NCBI GenBank assembly: GCA_026416315.1
Contig: JAOAFK010000183.1
Coordinates: 1-26,864 of the forward strand
DNA length: 26,864 bases
Origin: Syntrophorhabdaceae bacterium
GTDB lineage: Bacteria > Desulfobacterota > Syntrophorhabdia > Syntrophorhabdales > Syntrophorhabdaceae
Direction of reading: 5' to 3'
The first letter of the stretch is position 1. Each line of letters starts with the position of its first letter. Shown piece by piece: positions 15,338 to 24,436 of this stretch. The notes beneath the pieces were generated by a model. The model was given only the letters and a program-made list of their open reading frames with translations, ran no database searches and was not told the origin of the DNA. Position numbers and translations under genes: made by a program.

Positions 15338-16465
15338 ATGATTAATTTTTTTGGGCTTACTTTAAAGGAACTTGAAGATACAATAGGTGGTATCGGCAAA
15401 GAACGTTTTAGGGCAAGGCAGCTTTTTAGATGGATTTATAAAAAAGACATATGCGATTTTTCGAAGATGGAAGACATACCAAAGAGTCTAAGAACCCTTT
15501 TTAAAGATATGTTTAACATGCAGCCTTTGATCCCTAAAGAAGTTTTTTACTCAAAAGATGGCTCAGTGAAGTTCTCTTTTGAAACAAGGGATAAACATAT
15601 TATAGAAAGTGTTCTTATACCTGAAAAAAATAGAATGACTCTATGTGTCTCAAGCCAGATAGGTTGCAGAATGGCCTGTGCCTTCTGTATGACAGGTAAA
15701 ATGGGCTTCATCAGGAATCTTGGTACCGATGAGATCATAGGACAGGTTATGGCTTCAAGGGAATTTTTAAAAAAACATGACGGTTTTTTGATAACAGATG
15801 ATAAGAGAAAAAGGGATGCCCCAGAAAAAGAAGATGAAAATCAGCATAAAAAAATAACAAATATAGTTTTTATGGGTATGGGAGAACCCATGGACAATTT
15901 TGAAAATGTTATCCGAGCCCTCGATATTTTAAAAGACCAGCATGGTCTTGATTTTTCAAAAAGAAGGATCACCATATCCTCAGTGGGTTTGCTTGCAGGA
16001 CTTAATTTGTTAAAGCCCAACACAGCGGGCATTGCCATATCACTAAATGCCCCCGATGATAAAAAGAGAACAAAGATCATGCCTATAAATAGGTTATATT
16101 CTATAAAGGATATCATAGAATTTGTAAAACAGTATAAGGTAAGCCCCAGAGAACGTATTACATTTGAGTATGTCATGCTTAAGGATTTTAATGATTCTCT
16201 TGATGATGCCCGTGCACTATATGAACTTTTAAAAGGGGTAAAATGCAAAATAAACCTCATACCCTTTAATGAATCACCTTTTTCTGAATTCAAAACACCG
16301 GATAAAAAAACTGTTGATGAATTTCATAGATATCTTATAAATAGATATATGACAGTGATCGTAAGGGAATCGAGAGGCAGTGATATTCACGGTGCATGCG
16401 GCCAATTAGGTATGAGTTATCTAAAAAATTGTATAGAAAAATCGCATAGAGAGGGTATAAAATAG
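15338..16465 (+). CDS. rlmN: Dual-specificity RNA methyltransferase RlmN
   Basis: A radical-SAM enzyme that methylates C2 of A2503 in 23S rRNA and A37 in some tRNAs. It has 375 residues. The iron-sulfur cysteines are C110, C114 and C117 in CRMACAFC, followed by MTGKMGFIRNL. VFMGMGEPMDN, ISLNAPDD and ESRGSDIHGACGQLG with catalytic C354 are all present. Between helix EIIGQV and strand ITNIVFMGMGEP it has about 18 more residues than E. coli RlmN, a Lys/Asp/Glu-rich segment (about 145-171) likely to be an exposed loop. Its TAG stop overlaps the probable ATA start of hflX. Confidence 0.97.
   Translation: MINFFGLTLKELEDTIGGIGKERFRARQLFRWIYKKDICDFSKMEDIPKSLRTLFKDMFNMQPLIPKEVFYSKDGSVKFSFETRDKHIIESVLIPEKNRMTLCVSSQIGCRMACAFCMTGKMGFIRNLGTDEIIGQVMASREFLKKHDGFLITDDKRKRDAPEKEDENQHKKITNIVFMGMGEPMDNFENVIRALDILKDQHGLDFSKRRITISSVGLLAGLNLLKPNTAGIAISLNAPDDKKRTKIMPINRLYSIKDIIEFVKQYKVSPRERITFEYVMLKDFNDSLDDARALYELLKGVKCKINLIPFNESPFSEFKTPDKKTVDEFHRYLINRYMTVIVRESRGSDIHGACGQLGMSYLKNCIEKSHREGIK
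16450..16464 (+). promoter_or_regulatory. Ribosome binding site and ATA start region of hflX
   Basis: AGAGGG (16450-16455) is followed after six bases by ATA (16462-16464), which overlaps the rlmN stop TAG (16463-16465) as ATAG. The spacing and overlap match a normal translational-coupling junction apart from the third base of the start codon. Between the in-frame stop at 16447-16449 and the ATG at 16654 the only canonical or near-canonical alternative is a late CTG. Confidence 0.6.
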
Positions 16466-18093
16466 AACTCTACGGTAATACCATCGGTTTAAATCATCTC
16501 ATAAAAAGAAGGCTTTTAAAACTCTATAGAAAAAGGATTGAGCCAGGAAACATCATAACAGATGATGTTGTTAGAACAATTCGAGATATATCGTTAGAGA
16601 TTTCAAGACAGGTTGGAATTCTGATAAATCGCAGGGGCATTATAGAATATGTAATGGTGGGTGATAAAAATAGAATTGAGATACCAAAACTCTCCACAGA
16701 AAGGGTGGGCAGGGCACGGTTCAGAGGTTTAAGATTTATTCATACGCATTTAAACAATGAACTTCTCACAAAGGAAGACCTTACAGATTTAACCCTGTTA
16801 CAGCTCGATATGGTGGGTTGTCTCACCAATTTAGAAGACAGCGAACCCTTAATTCATTTAGGATATTTAATACCGGAGACAAAAAGGCAGAAGGCATGGT
16901 CATTTATTGGACCACAGGAGCTAAAAGAATTAAAAGTAGACTTTATTGAATTTATAACTGACCTTGAAAATGAGTTTATAAGGGAGAGGGGAAGGTTATT
17001 CGACATCAAGGACGAAACTGAAAAGGCAGTTCTTGTAAGCGTTGTCCCTCCCCACTCAAAGAAAATCTCGGATGAGAGCATCATTGAACTAAAAGAACTA
17101 TGTTACTCAGCAGGTATATCGGTTCTCGATACTGTTGTTCAGAGACCAAAGGAATTGCACCCCACATTTCTAATTGGCAAAGGTAAAATGGAAGAGGTGA
17201 TCATGAAGTGTCAGCAGTTAGGGGCAGATCTAATCGTATTTGATGAGGGGCTAACCCCAGGTCAGATAAACAACATATCATCCATTACTGAATTAAATGT
17301 TATAGATAGAAATCAACTGATACTGGACATCTTTGCCCAGAGGGCAAAAACAAATGAGGCAAAGATCCAGGTAGAACTTGCACAGTTGCACTATATACTT
17401 CCAAGACTTGCAAGTGTGAACAGGGCCTTTTCAAGAATTACAGGTCGAATCGGCACAAGAGGCCCGGGGGAGACAAAACTTGAGGTGGATAAAAGAAGAA
17501 TCAGAGAAAGGATTGCCCTTCTTGAAAGAAGATTGAAAGAAATTGAAGAGGTGAGAGATAGAAAAAGAGAAAGGAGAAAGGCCACAGGTATCCCTGTGGT
17601 CTCCATAGTGGGGTATACAAATTCAGGGAAGTCAACCCTTCTAAACCTTTTGACAAAGAGTAATGTTGAAGTTTTTGACATGGCATTCAGCACATTAAAC
17701 CCCACCACAAGGCTCATAAAATTTCCGGAGAGGAAAAATATAATACTTACAGATACAGTGGGTTTCATAAAAAATCTACCTGATGTATTGCTCAAGGCAT
17801 TTATTGCAACCCTTGAAGAGTTAAGAGATTCCCATCTCCTTGTGCACCTTGTGGATATAAGCTCCCCTGATTTTGAAGATAAGATAAAGGCAGTGGATGA
17901 GATATTGAACTTATTGAATCTGCAGAACAAGGAAAGATTAATAGTATTTAATAAGATTGATAAAATAAACAGATCCATCATAAAAAATATTGAAAGCAGG
18001 TACAACGCCATATCCATATCGTGTCTAAAAAAAGAGGGAATTGAGAGACTTATAGAAACTATTGAAACTCGATTAAAATCCTCTTTGTGTTGA
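16462..18093 (+). CDS. hflX: Ribosome-associated GTPase HflX, probable ATA start
   Basis: Binds stalled 70S or 50S ribosomes and splits them under stress. From ATA 16462 the protein is 543 residues. From the first ATG (16654) it would be 479. The 64 residues upstream read IELYGNTIGLNHLIKRRLLK and later SRQVGILINRRG-IIEYVMVGD, which is the usual N-terminus of the long HflX form, so they are coding. The glycine-rich RITGRIGTRGPGETKLE precedes the G domain, with G1 GYTNSGKS (384-391), G3 DTVGF (D431) and G4 NKID (N497). It follows rlmN in an ATAG overlap. The lack of a canonical start codon is odd and could also be a base error. Confidence 0.93.
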   Translation: MELYGNTIGLNHLIKRRLLKLYRKRIEPGNIITDDVVRTIRDISLEISRQVGILINRRGIIEYVMVGDKNRIEIPKLSTERVGRARFRGLRFIHTHLNNELLTKEDLTDLTLLQLDMVGCLTNLEDSEPLIHLGYLIPETKRQKAWSFIGPQELKELKVDFIEFITDLENEFIRERGRLFDIKDETEKAVLVSVVPPHSKKISDESIIELKELCYSAGISVLDTVVQRPKELHPTFLIGKGKMEEVIMKCQQLGADLIVFDEGLTPGQINNISSITELNVIDRNQLILDIFAQRAKTNEAKIQVELAQLHYILPRLASVNRAFSRITGRIGTRGPGETKLEVDKRRIRERIALLERRLKEIEEVRDRKRERRKATGIPVVSIVGYTNSGKSTLLNLLTKSNVEVFDMAFSTLNPTTRLIKFPERKNIILTDTVGFIKNLPDVLLKAFIATLEELRDSHLLVHLVDISSPDFEDKIKAVDEILNLLNLQNKERLIVFNKIDKINRSIIKNIESRYNAISISCLKKEGIERLIETIETRLKSSLC

Positions 18094-18118
18094 CGGGAGG
18101 TACCCCTTGTGTTACCAT
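18090..18118 (+). promoter_or_regulatory. Possible promoter of the GH13-like gene
   Basis: -35 TTGACG (18090-18095, 5 of 6 matches, overlapping the hflX TGA stop), a 17-base spacer and -10 TACCAT (18113-18118, 4 of 6). It lies in the 61-base gap before the GH13-like gene. Two direct copies of TGCTACAG follow at 18120-18127 and 18135-18142, near the expected transcription start. It is predicted by match only. Confidence 0.4.
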
Positions 18119-18154
18119 GTGCTACAGCAATTCATGCTACAGGAGAGACTTTAA

Positions 18155-21100
18155 ATGAAATTTGAATTCCACATCTCAAGAAAGATTAGAGATATTTTTC
18201 ATTTCGACGATAGTATATTTACCTTAACAGGTAATGTAATCATCCCTAATATAAAGGCAGCCCGTATGCTCGCCCAGAAGATAAACGAGTATAATATAAA
18301 TTCTGGACACCATGAAAGGACTGTAAAGGCTGGAGATATCGTCTCCATGGGGCTCATTGATGAGATATTACACTATGCAGTCCTTACATACAGAGAGGAG
18401 ATGGATGGAAATATAATAAAAGATGTCCTTATTTATCTGGAGGATATATTCAAAAAAGACAGGGTAGATAAAGCCTTAACTGTATTTTCAGAGGAATTTC
18501 CTACAATTGAAGTGTATAGAAATAAAATTGATGTAAATACATATTTACAGGGTGAAACCCATGGGGTTAAAAACAGGGAGATTATCCTTGAAGAGATGCT
18601 TCTTTTGTGGCTTGCCAATATGAACCCTGCCTTTTCACCCTTTTCTGAATTTTTCGATGATAAGAGATTAAAAAAGGAAACAATGTATCTGTATATGATT
18701 GCAGCCATGAGGGAGTTTTTTGAAAAAAAACCCCATTTCGGTCCGTTCAATCAGAATCTAATTGATATGCTACGCAGCCCTGCTGTTCTTGTCCCTTATT
18801 CCTTAAATGGACAGCTTGAGTATATAAGAGAACACTGGGGTTTTCTACTGAAGAAGTTTTCAAGAAGGATTCTCGGCGCTATAGATGTATTGAAAGAGGA
18901 GTCAAAGATAACTTTTTTAGGGCCTGGTAAGGCCCAGGTGTATGATTTCAGTGATGCCCAGTTTGAGGCAGAGCATTTTACCCCTGATACAGACTGGATG
19001 CCAAAGCTTGTCCTTATGGCAAAAAATATATATGTTTGGCTTGACCAACTTTCAAAAAAGTACGGAAGATCTATATCTAAGTTAAACGAGATACCTGATG
19101 AAGAGCTGAAGAACTTAAAAGACATGGGTTTTACAGGACTGTGGCTTATTGGTATCTGGGAGAGAAGTCCAGCCTCGCAAAAGATAAAACAGCTATGTGG
19201 AAACCCCGAGGCTGTCGCATCTGCGTATTCCCTTTATGATTATCAGATAGCTTACGATTTAGGGAGTGAAGAGGCGTTTTTAAATTTAAAACATAGGGCA
19301 TGGTCATACGGTATAAGGCTTGCCAGTGATATGGTGCCTAATCACGTGGGAATCTATTCAAAATGGGTGATAGAACACCCGGACTGGTTTATATCTTTAA
19401 ATTACAATCCCTATCCTTGGTATTCTTTCACTGGGCCTGATCTATCCGGGCATGAGAATATATCCATTCAGATTGAAGATCACTATTATACAAGAACCGA
19501 TGCAGCGGTTGTTTTTAGGCGTTTTGATAAGAAAACAGGCGATGAAAGATATATTTATCACGGCAATGATGGCACAAGTATGCCCTGGAACGATACAGCC
19601 CAGTTGAACTATCTTAATCCTGAAGTTAGGGAGGCAATGATAAATACCATACTCTATGTGGCAAAAAAATTTCCCATAATCCGTTTTGATGCAGCCATGA
19701 CTCTTACCAAAAGGCACTATCAAAGGCTCTGGTTTCCTGAATTAGGAAGTGGTGGTGCAATACCTACAAGGTCTGAATTCGGCATGACAAAGGAAGAGTT
19801 TGATAAATTGATGCCCCATGAGTTCTGGAGAGAGGTTGTGGATAGGGTAGCTAAAGAAGCTCCAGATACACTGCTTCTTGCCGAGGCATTCTGGTTGCTT
19901 GAAGGATATTTTGTAAGGACACTTGGTATGCATAGGGTCTATAACAGTGCTTTTATGAACATGTTAAGGGATGAGGAAAATGCCAAATACAGAACAGTAA
20001 TTAAAAATATCTTAGAATTTGACCCTGAGATTTTAAGGCGTTTTGTAAATTTTATGAATAATCCCGATGAGAGAACTGCGGTGGACCAGTTCGGAAAGGG
20101 CGATAAATATTTTGGTATATGTACCCTCATGGTTACTATGCCAGGGCTACCCATGTTCGGTCATGGACAGATTGAGGGGTTTACAGAGAAATACGGTATG
20201 GAATACAAACGGGCTTATTTTGATGAAACACCCGATGAATATCTCATTGAAAGGCATAGAAGGGAGATATTTCCTTTGTTACATATGAGACATATCTTTG
20301 CCGGAGTAGATAATTTTCTTCTATACGATTTTTATACTGATGCAGGAGGTGTGAACGAGGATGTCTTTGCCTTCTCAAATAGATATGGTGATGACAAGGC
20401 GCTTGTTGTTTACAACAATAAAAATTCACCTGCATCTGGCTGGATTAAGATATCCGCTGCATTTTCTGTAAAAACATCTTCCCATGAAGGAAAGATTCTT
20501 GTAAGAAAAGAACTTGCCCATGGCCTTAATATTTCTATGGAGGATGGGTATCTTATATTCAAAGACCATATTGATGGCTTAACCTACATAAAGAAAATTA
20601 ATGAAATGAGAGAGAAAGGCCTCTATATAGAGCTTGGTCCATATAAATACAAAGTTTTTATGAACTTTCATGAGGTACGAGACAGCGAAAAGATCAATTA
20701 TTCTGCTATTTACGATTACCTTGATGGAAGAGGCACCCCCAGTATTGAGCACGCCCTTGATGAAATGCAGAGGGAAAAGATCAAAAGGCTGTTTAGCTCA
20801 ATCCTATATAAATATATATCCAGGGATTTTGTAGAAAATCTCTACACCAAGAAACTGAAAAAAGAAGAGATTAAGAGGTTTATTGATGAAATTGATGAAG
20901 GCTTTAGAGTATTTTTAGGACATCTAAATACTTACGCATCATATAAAAATATGGAAATTGTGCCTTATGAACATGTAATAACAATAAAAGATGACCTTAA
21001 AAGATTTGTAGAAACTTTTAAGAAGGAGAATATTGATGCACAGTGGGGAAAAAGACTTTTATTTTTTGTCCTTGATTATATCGTGTTCCATGGGTTCTGT

Positions 21101-21574
21101 GACTATGAGGTATCAAAAACATTAAATTTAGAGAACATTGTATATGAGCATCTAAGATATAATGGATTAGCCGAGGATATTCAAGATTTTGCTTTATTTG
21201 TAAAAATTACCAAAAAGTCTGATGAACTTTTAAGGAGTATTAAGGATTCAAGGGATTTATTGATGCTAATAGATATTCTTTTAAAGGATGATCCTGTTCA
21301 ACACATCATAGGGGTGAATTTTTATGACGGTGTTCTCTGGTTTAATAAAGAGAGGTTTGACTCCTTTTTATGGTGGGTGGGTGTATTTGTTATGATTAAA
21401 AATAAAAGAGAATTTGAGATCAACTCTGAAGAAATGGTTAAATTTATAGGAGAGATTATAAAAACCATGGAGAACATAAAGTCTTTTTCTGAAGAATCAG
21501 GCTACATATTCGAAGAGTTTTTGGTAAAACTTAAAAATTCATTGATGATGAAAGATAATTTGATTATAATCTAA
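18155..21574 (+). CDS. Large GH13 alpha-amylase-family protein of unknown specificity
   Basis: A 1139-residue protein without a signal peptide, so presumably cytoplasmic. A TIM-barrel core of the GH13 clan spans about residues 300-760. Conserved region I is SDMVPNHVG (D392, N396, H397). Region II is IIRFDAA with the nucleophile D512 and R510. Region III gives the acid/base E577 in LLAEAFW. Region IV reads MNNPDE with D638, where the usual His of NHD is Pro637. The catalytic triad is therefore intact but one subsite -1 residue differs. About 300 residues precede the barrel and about 350 mostly helical residues follow it, including GVNFYDGVLWFNKERFDSFL; I do not recognise a named domain in either. 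AGGAG precedes the ATG. An alpha-glucan or trehalose/maltose role is inference from the clan. Confidence 0.85.
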   Translation: MKFEFHISRKIRDIFHFDDSIFTLTGNVIIPNIKAARMLAQKINEYNINSGHHERTVKAGDIVSMGLIDEILHYAVLTYREEMDGNIIKDVLIYLEDIFKKDRVDKALTVFSEEFPTIEVYRNKIDVNTYLQGETHGVKNREIILEEMLLLWLANMNPAFSPFSEFFDDKRLKKETMYLYMIAAMREFFEKKPHFGPFNQNLIDMLRSPAVLVPYSLNGQLEYIREHWGFLLKKFSRRILGAIDVLKEESKITFLGPGKAQVYDFSDAQFEAEHFTPDTDWMPKLVLMAKNIYVWLDQLSKKYGRSISKLNEIPDEELKNLKDMGFTGLWLIGIWERSPASQKIKQLCGNPEAVASAYSLYDYQIAYDLGSEEAFLNLKHRAWSYGIRLASDMVPNHVGIYSKWVIEHPDWFISLNYNPYPWYSFTGPDLSGHENISIQIEDHYYTRTDAAVVFRRFDKKTGDERYIYHGNDGTSMPWNDTAQLNYLNPEVREAMINTILYVAKKFPIIRFDAAMTLTKRHYQRLWFPELGSGGAIPTRSEFGMTKEEFDKLMPHEFWREVVDRVAKEAPDTLLLAEAFWLLEGYFVRTLGMHRVYNSAFMNMLRDEENAKYRTVIKNILEFDPEILRRFVNFMNNPDERTAVDQFGKGDKYFGICTLMVTMPGLPMFGHGQIEGFTEKYGMEYKRAYFDETPDEYLIERHRREIFPLLHMRHIFAGVDNFLLYDFYTDAGGVNEDVFAFSNRYGDDKALVVYNNKNSPASGWIKISAAFSVKTSSHEGKILVRKELAHGLNISMEDGYLIFKDHIDGLTYIKKINEMREKGLYIELGPYKYKVFMNFHEVRDSEKINYSAIYDYLDGRGTPSIEHALDEMQREKIKRLFSSILYKYISRDFVENLYTKKLKKEEIKRFIDEIDEGFRVFLGHLNTYASYKNMEIVPYEHVITIKDDLKRFVETFKKENIDAQWGKRLLFFVLDYIVFHGFCDYEVSKTLNLENIVYEHLRYNGLAEDIQDFALFVKITKKSDELLRSIKDSRDLLMLIDILLKDDPVQHIIGVNFYDGVLWFNKERFDSFLWWVGVFVMIKNKREFEINSEEMVKFIGEIIKTMENIKSFSEESGYIFEEFLVKLKNSLMMKDNLIII

Positions 21575-21723
21575 CTTTAATCCAATAGCCAAAATGGATT
21601 TAAGATTTTGTGAACCCTTAACATGGTGAATTTTTGTTTGATGAAATACATTAAAAAGTGTTTTTCACACATCCGAAAAAGAATGCATGGGAATATAATT
21701 TAAAATCTTGGAGGACATAACTC

Positions 21724-23115
21724 ATGGTCAAAACACGATTTGCCCCGAGCCCAACTGGACATCTACACATAGGAGGGGCACGTACTGCGCTGTTTAATTA
21801 CCTGTTTTCAAAGCATAATAATGGTATCTTTGTTTTAAGAATTGAAGATACGGATCTGGAACGGTCAAAGGATGAATATACACAGGACATACTTGAAGGC
21901 CTTAAATGGCTTGGAATATTTTGGGATGAAGGGCCTTTTTTTCAGAGAGAACGTATGGATTTATACAGGGCACATGCCATAAGGCTTCTTGAAAATGGTC
22001 TCGCTTACAGATGTTATTGCACACCAGAAGAACTCGAGGAAAAAAGAAAGGCTGCTATAAAAGAAGGAAAAAAGGTAGCATACGACAGAACATGCAGAGA
22101 TTTAAAAGAACAGAAACCAAAAAAACCCTATGCCATAAGGTTCAAAACACCCAAATCAGGCCAGGTAACATTTAATGATATTATCAGGGGTCAGATAACT
22201 TTTAACTGTGAAGAACTTGATGATCTCATTATTTTAAGAAGTGACGGCACGCCCACATACAATTTTACTGTTGTGGTGGATGATGCATTGATGGGTATCA
22301 CCCATATCATAAGGGGTGATGACCACATAAATAATACACCAAGACAGATTTTAATTTATGAGGCACTTGGTTATAAAGTACCTGAATTTGCCCATGTGCC
22401 TTTAATTCATGGTAAAGATAAAACACGATTGAGTAAACGTCATGGTGCTACATCCCTTCTTGAATACAGAAACGAAGGATTCTTACCTGAAGCACTTTTA
22501 AATTACCTTGCCCGACTCGGCTGGGCATATGGGGATCAGGAAATCTTCTCTAAGGAAGAACTTATTGAAAAATTTGACATAAACCATGTGGGCAAATCCC
22601 CGGCTATATTCGATATGGATAAATTAAAATGGCTAAACAGTCATTATATAAAGACATCTCAAGACAGCCGCATAGCAGATTTGTTAGAAGCTTTTCTTTT
22701 AAAGGCAGGAGTTAAAATAGATAACAGAGAAAAACTCATCCCCATAGTAAAAAATCTTAAGGACAGGGCTAAAACATTAAAAGAGATGGCCCAGATGGCA
22801 GAGTTTTTCTTTAACGATGATGTGCACTACGAAGAAAAGGCAAAGGAAAAATACCTAACCTATGAGACAAAAAAGATACTGGAAGATTTTCTTGATGGTT
22901 TTGTCAGTTTAAAAGAAAACGATGAGGCAGGGCAGAAGCTCTTAATTGAGAATATTGTGAAAGAGACGGGTAAAAAAACTGTAGATGTAGTTCAGCCCAT
23001 AAGGGTAGCTCTATCAGGGAAAACAGCAAGCCCTGGTATATTCGAGGTGATAAACATCCTTGGAAAGAAAAGTGTTGAAAAGAGGATAAAAAAGGCAATA
23101 GAGTCAATATGTTAA
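21724..23115 (+). CDS. gltX: Glutamyl-tRNA synthetase
   Basis: Charges tRNA-Glu with glutamate. It has 463 residues, class I. The HIGH-type motif is HLHIG (13-17) within FAPSPTGHLHIGGAR and the KMSKS-type motif is RLSKR (235-239). The zinc-knuckle region keeps C97-x-C99 and C124, with Arg instead of the E. coli His after the last Cys. LRIEDTDLERS and the C-terminal anticodon-binding helices are present. GGAGG lies before the ATG. A TATAAT at 21694-21699 is a possible -10, but I see no matching -35 at the right distance. Whether it also charges tRNA-Gln cannot be told from here. Confidence 0.97.
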   Translation: MVKTRFAPSPTGHLHIGGARTALFNYLFSKHNNGIFVLRIEDTDLERSKDEYTQDILEGLKWLGIFWDEGPFFQRERMDLYRAHAIRLLENGLAYRCYCTPEELEEKRKAAIKEGKKVAYDRTCRDLKEQKPKKPYAIRFKTPKSGQVTFNDIIRGQITFNCEELDDLIILRSDGTPTYNFTVVVDDALMGITHIIRGDDHINNTPRQILIYEALGYKVPEFAHVPLIHGKDKTRLSKRHGATSLLEYRNEGFLPEALLNYLARLGWAYGDQEIFSKEELIEKFDINHVGKSPAIFDMDKLKWLNSHYIKTSQDSRIADLLEAFLLKAGVKIDNREKLIPIVKNLKDRAKTLKEMAQMAEFFFNDDVHYEEKAKEKYLTYETKKILEDFLDGFVSLKENDEAGQKLLIENIVKETGKKTVDVVQPIRVALSGKTASPGIFEVINILGKKSVEKRIKKAIESIC

Positions 23116-23140
23116 CATTAAATATTGTATATAAGGCAAT

Positions 23141-24436
23141 ATGAACACATGGCATAAGATATACATAGGAGATTCAAGGTGGATGAGAGAAGTTCCTGAT
23201 GAATCAGTTCATCTTATTATAACATCGCCACCTTACTGGCAGTTAAAAGATTACGGAAATGGAAGGCAGATTGGGTTCAACGATACCTATGAAGAATATA
23301 TAAACAATCTCAATTTAGTGTGGAATGAATGCCACAGGGTCTTGCATAAAGGCTGCAAACTATGTGTCAACATTGGCGACCAATTTGCACGCTCAGTTTA
23401 TTATGGTAGATATAAGATTATTCCCATAAGAACAGAGATAATAAAATTTTGTGAGAGCGCAGGATTTGATTATATGGGAGCAATTATCTGGCAGAAAGTT
23501 ACTACTTGTCATACAACAGGCGGTGCTACAGTAATGGGTTCTTATCCCTATCCAAGAAATGGCATTATTAAATTAGATTATGAATTTATATTGATTTTTA
23601 AAAAATACGGAAAACCTCCAAAAGTAAGTAAAGAGATTAAAGAGCAATCAAAATTAACAGATGAAGAATGGAAACAGTACTTCACCGGACATTGGAATTT
23701 TATTGGAGAGAAGCAGGATAAACACCTCGCTATGTTTCCAGAAGAGTTACCGAAAAGGCTCATCAAGATGTTTAGCTTTATAGGCGAAACTGTGTTAGAT
23801 CCTTTTCTTGGAAGTGGCACGACATCTTTAGCTGCAAAAAAATTGTGCAGAAATTCTATTGGATATGAAATAAATGAGGATTTTATCCCCATAATAAAAG
23901 AAAAATTAGGAATAAATCAGTTCAGTTTATTTCAAGATTCAAAAATAGAGATAATAAAACAGGATGTTATAAACAAAGACTTTCGAGAAGAAATTAAAAA
24001 ATTACCATATATTTTTAAAGATCCCCTAAAATTCGATAAAAAAATTGATCCTAAAAAATTAAGATTTGGTTCTAAAATAGATAATTCTCATTATGAAGAA
24101 AAAACATATTACACTGTGAGTCAAATAATATCACCTGAAGTTTTGGTTTTAAATAATGGATTAAAAATAAGGCTGTTAGGGGTAAAAGAGAGGCAAGAAA
24201 AGATTAAAGATGCAATAGAGTTTTTAAAAGAGAAAACAAAAGGTCAAAAGATTTTTATGAAGTTTGATAATGTAAAATTTGATGAGAAAAACAACTTGTT
24301 TTGTTATCTCTATTTGTGGAATAAGACGTTTTTAAATGCCCATTTAATAAAGAGTGGCCTTGTAGATGTTGATATTAACATTGATTATAAATTTAAAAAG
24401 AGATTTTTATACTTAAGAAATGCGATGAATGGTTAG
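23141..24436 (+). CDS. N4-cytosine DNA methyltransferase fused to a nuclease-fold (SNase-like) domain
   Basis: The modification enzyme of a type II restriction-modification pair. Residues 1-260 form a beta-class methyltransferase: motif IV TSPPYW (28-33) comes first and the SAM-binding motif I DPFLGSGT (220-227) later. SPPY indicates N4-cytosine. The stretch GCKLCVNIGDQFARS-VYYGRYKIIPI and SYPYPRNGI resemble CTAG methyltransferases such as M.MthZI and M.MjaI. Residues about 323-431 resemble staphylococcal nuclease (GLKIRLLGV, then NKTFLNAHLIKSGLVDVD). Of the nuclease catalytic residues, R35 matches R344, but the positions of D40 and E43 are K349 and Q352 and the second Arg is not seen, so it is probably inactive. 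It lies 25 bases after gltX and overlaps the endonuclease gene by eight. This part is more A/T-rich than gltX. Confidence 0.9.
   Translation: MNTWHKIYIGDSRWMREVPDESVHLIITSPPYWQLKDYGNGRQIGFNDTYEEYINNLNLVWNECHRVLHKGCKLCVNIGDQFARSVYYGRYKIIPIRTEIIKFCESAGFDYMGAIIWQKVTTCHTTGGATVMGSYPYPRNGIIKLDYEFILIFKKYGKPPKVSKEIKEQSKLTDEEWKQYFTGHWNFIGEKQDKHLAMFPEELPKRLIKMFSFIGETVLDPFLGSGTTSLAAKKLCRNSIGYEINEDFIPIIKEKLGINQFSLFQDSKIEIIKQDVINKDFREEIKKLPYIFKDPLKFDKKIDPKKLRFGSKIDNSHYEEKTYYTVSQIISPEVLVLNNGLKIRLLGVKERQEKIKDAIEFLKEKTKGQKIFMKFDNVKFDEKNNLFCYLYLWNKTFLNAHLIKSGLVDVDINIDYKFKKRFLYLRNAMNG

Noticed and set aside
16462..16656. Treating hflX as a pseudogene or frameshifted gene
   Set aside because: The frame is continuous through all GTPase motifs to a normal stop; only the start codon is unusual.
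17391..18017. A 208-codon open frame antisense to hflX
   Set aside because: It lies fully opposite the conserved GTPase domain, has low-complexity Ser/Leu/Phe composition typical of antisense frames, and has no family features.
21577..21601. Weak inverted repeat AATCC...GGATT after the GH13-like gene, as a terminator
   Set aside because: Only a five-base stem with a large loop, low G+C and no following T run.
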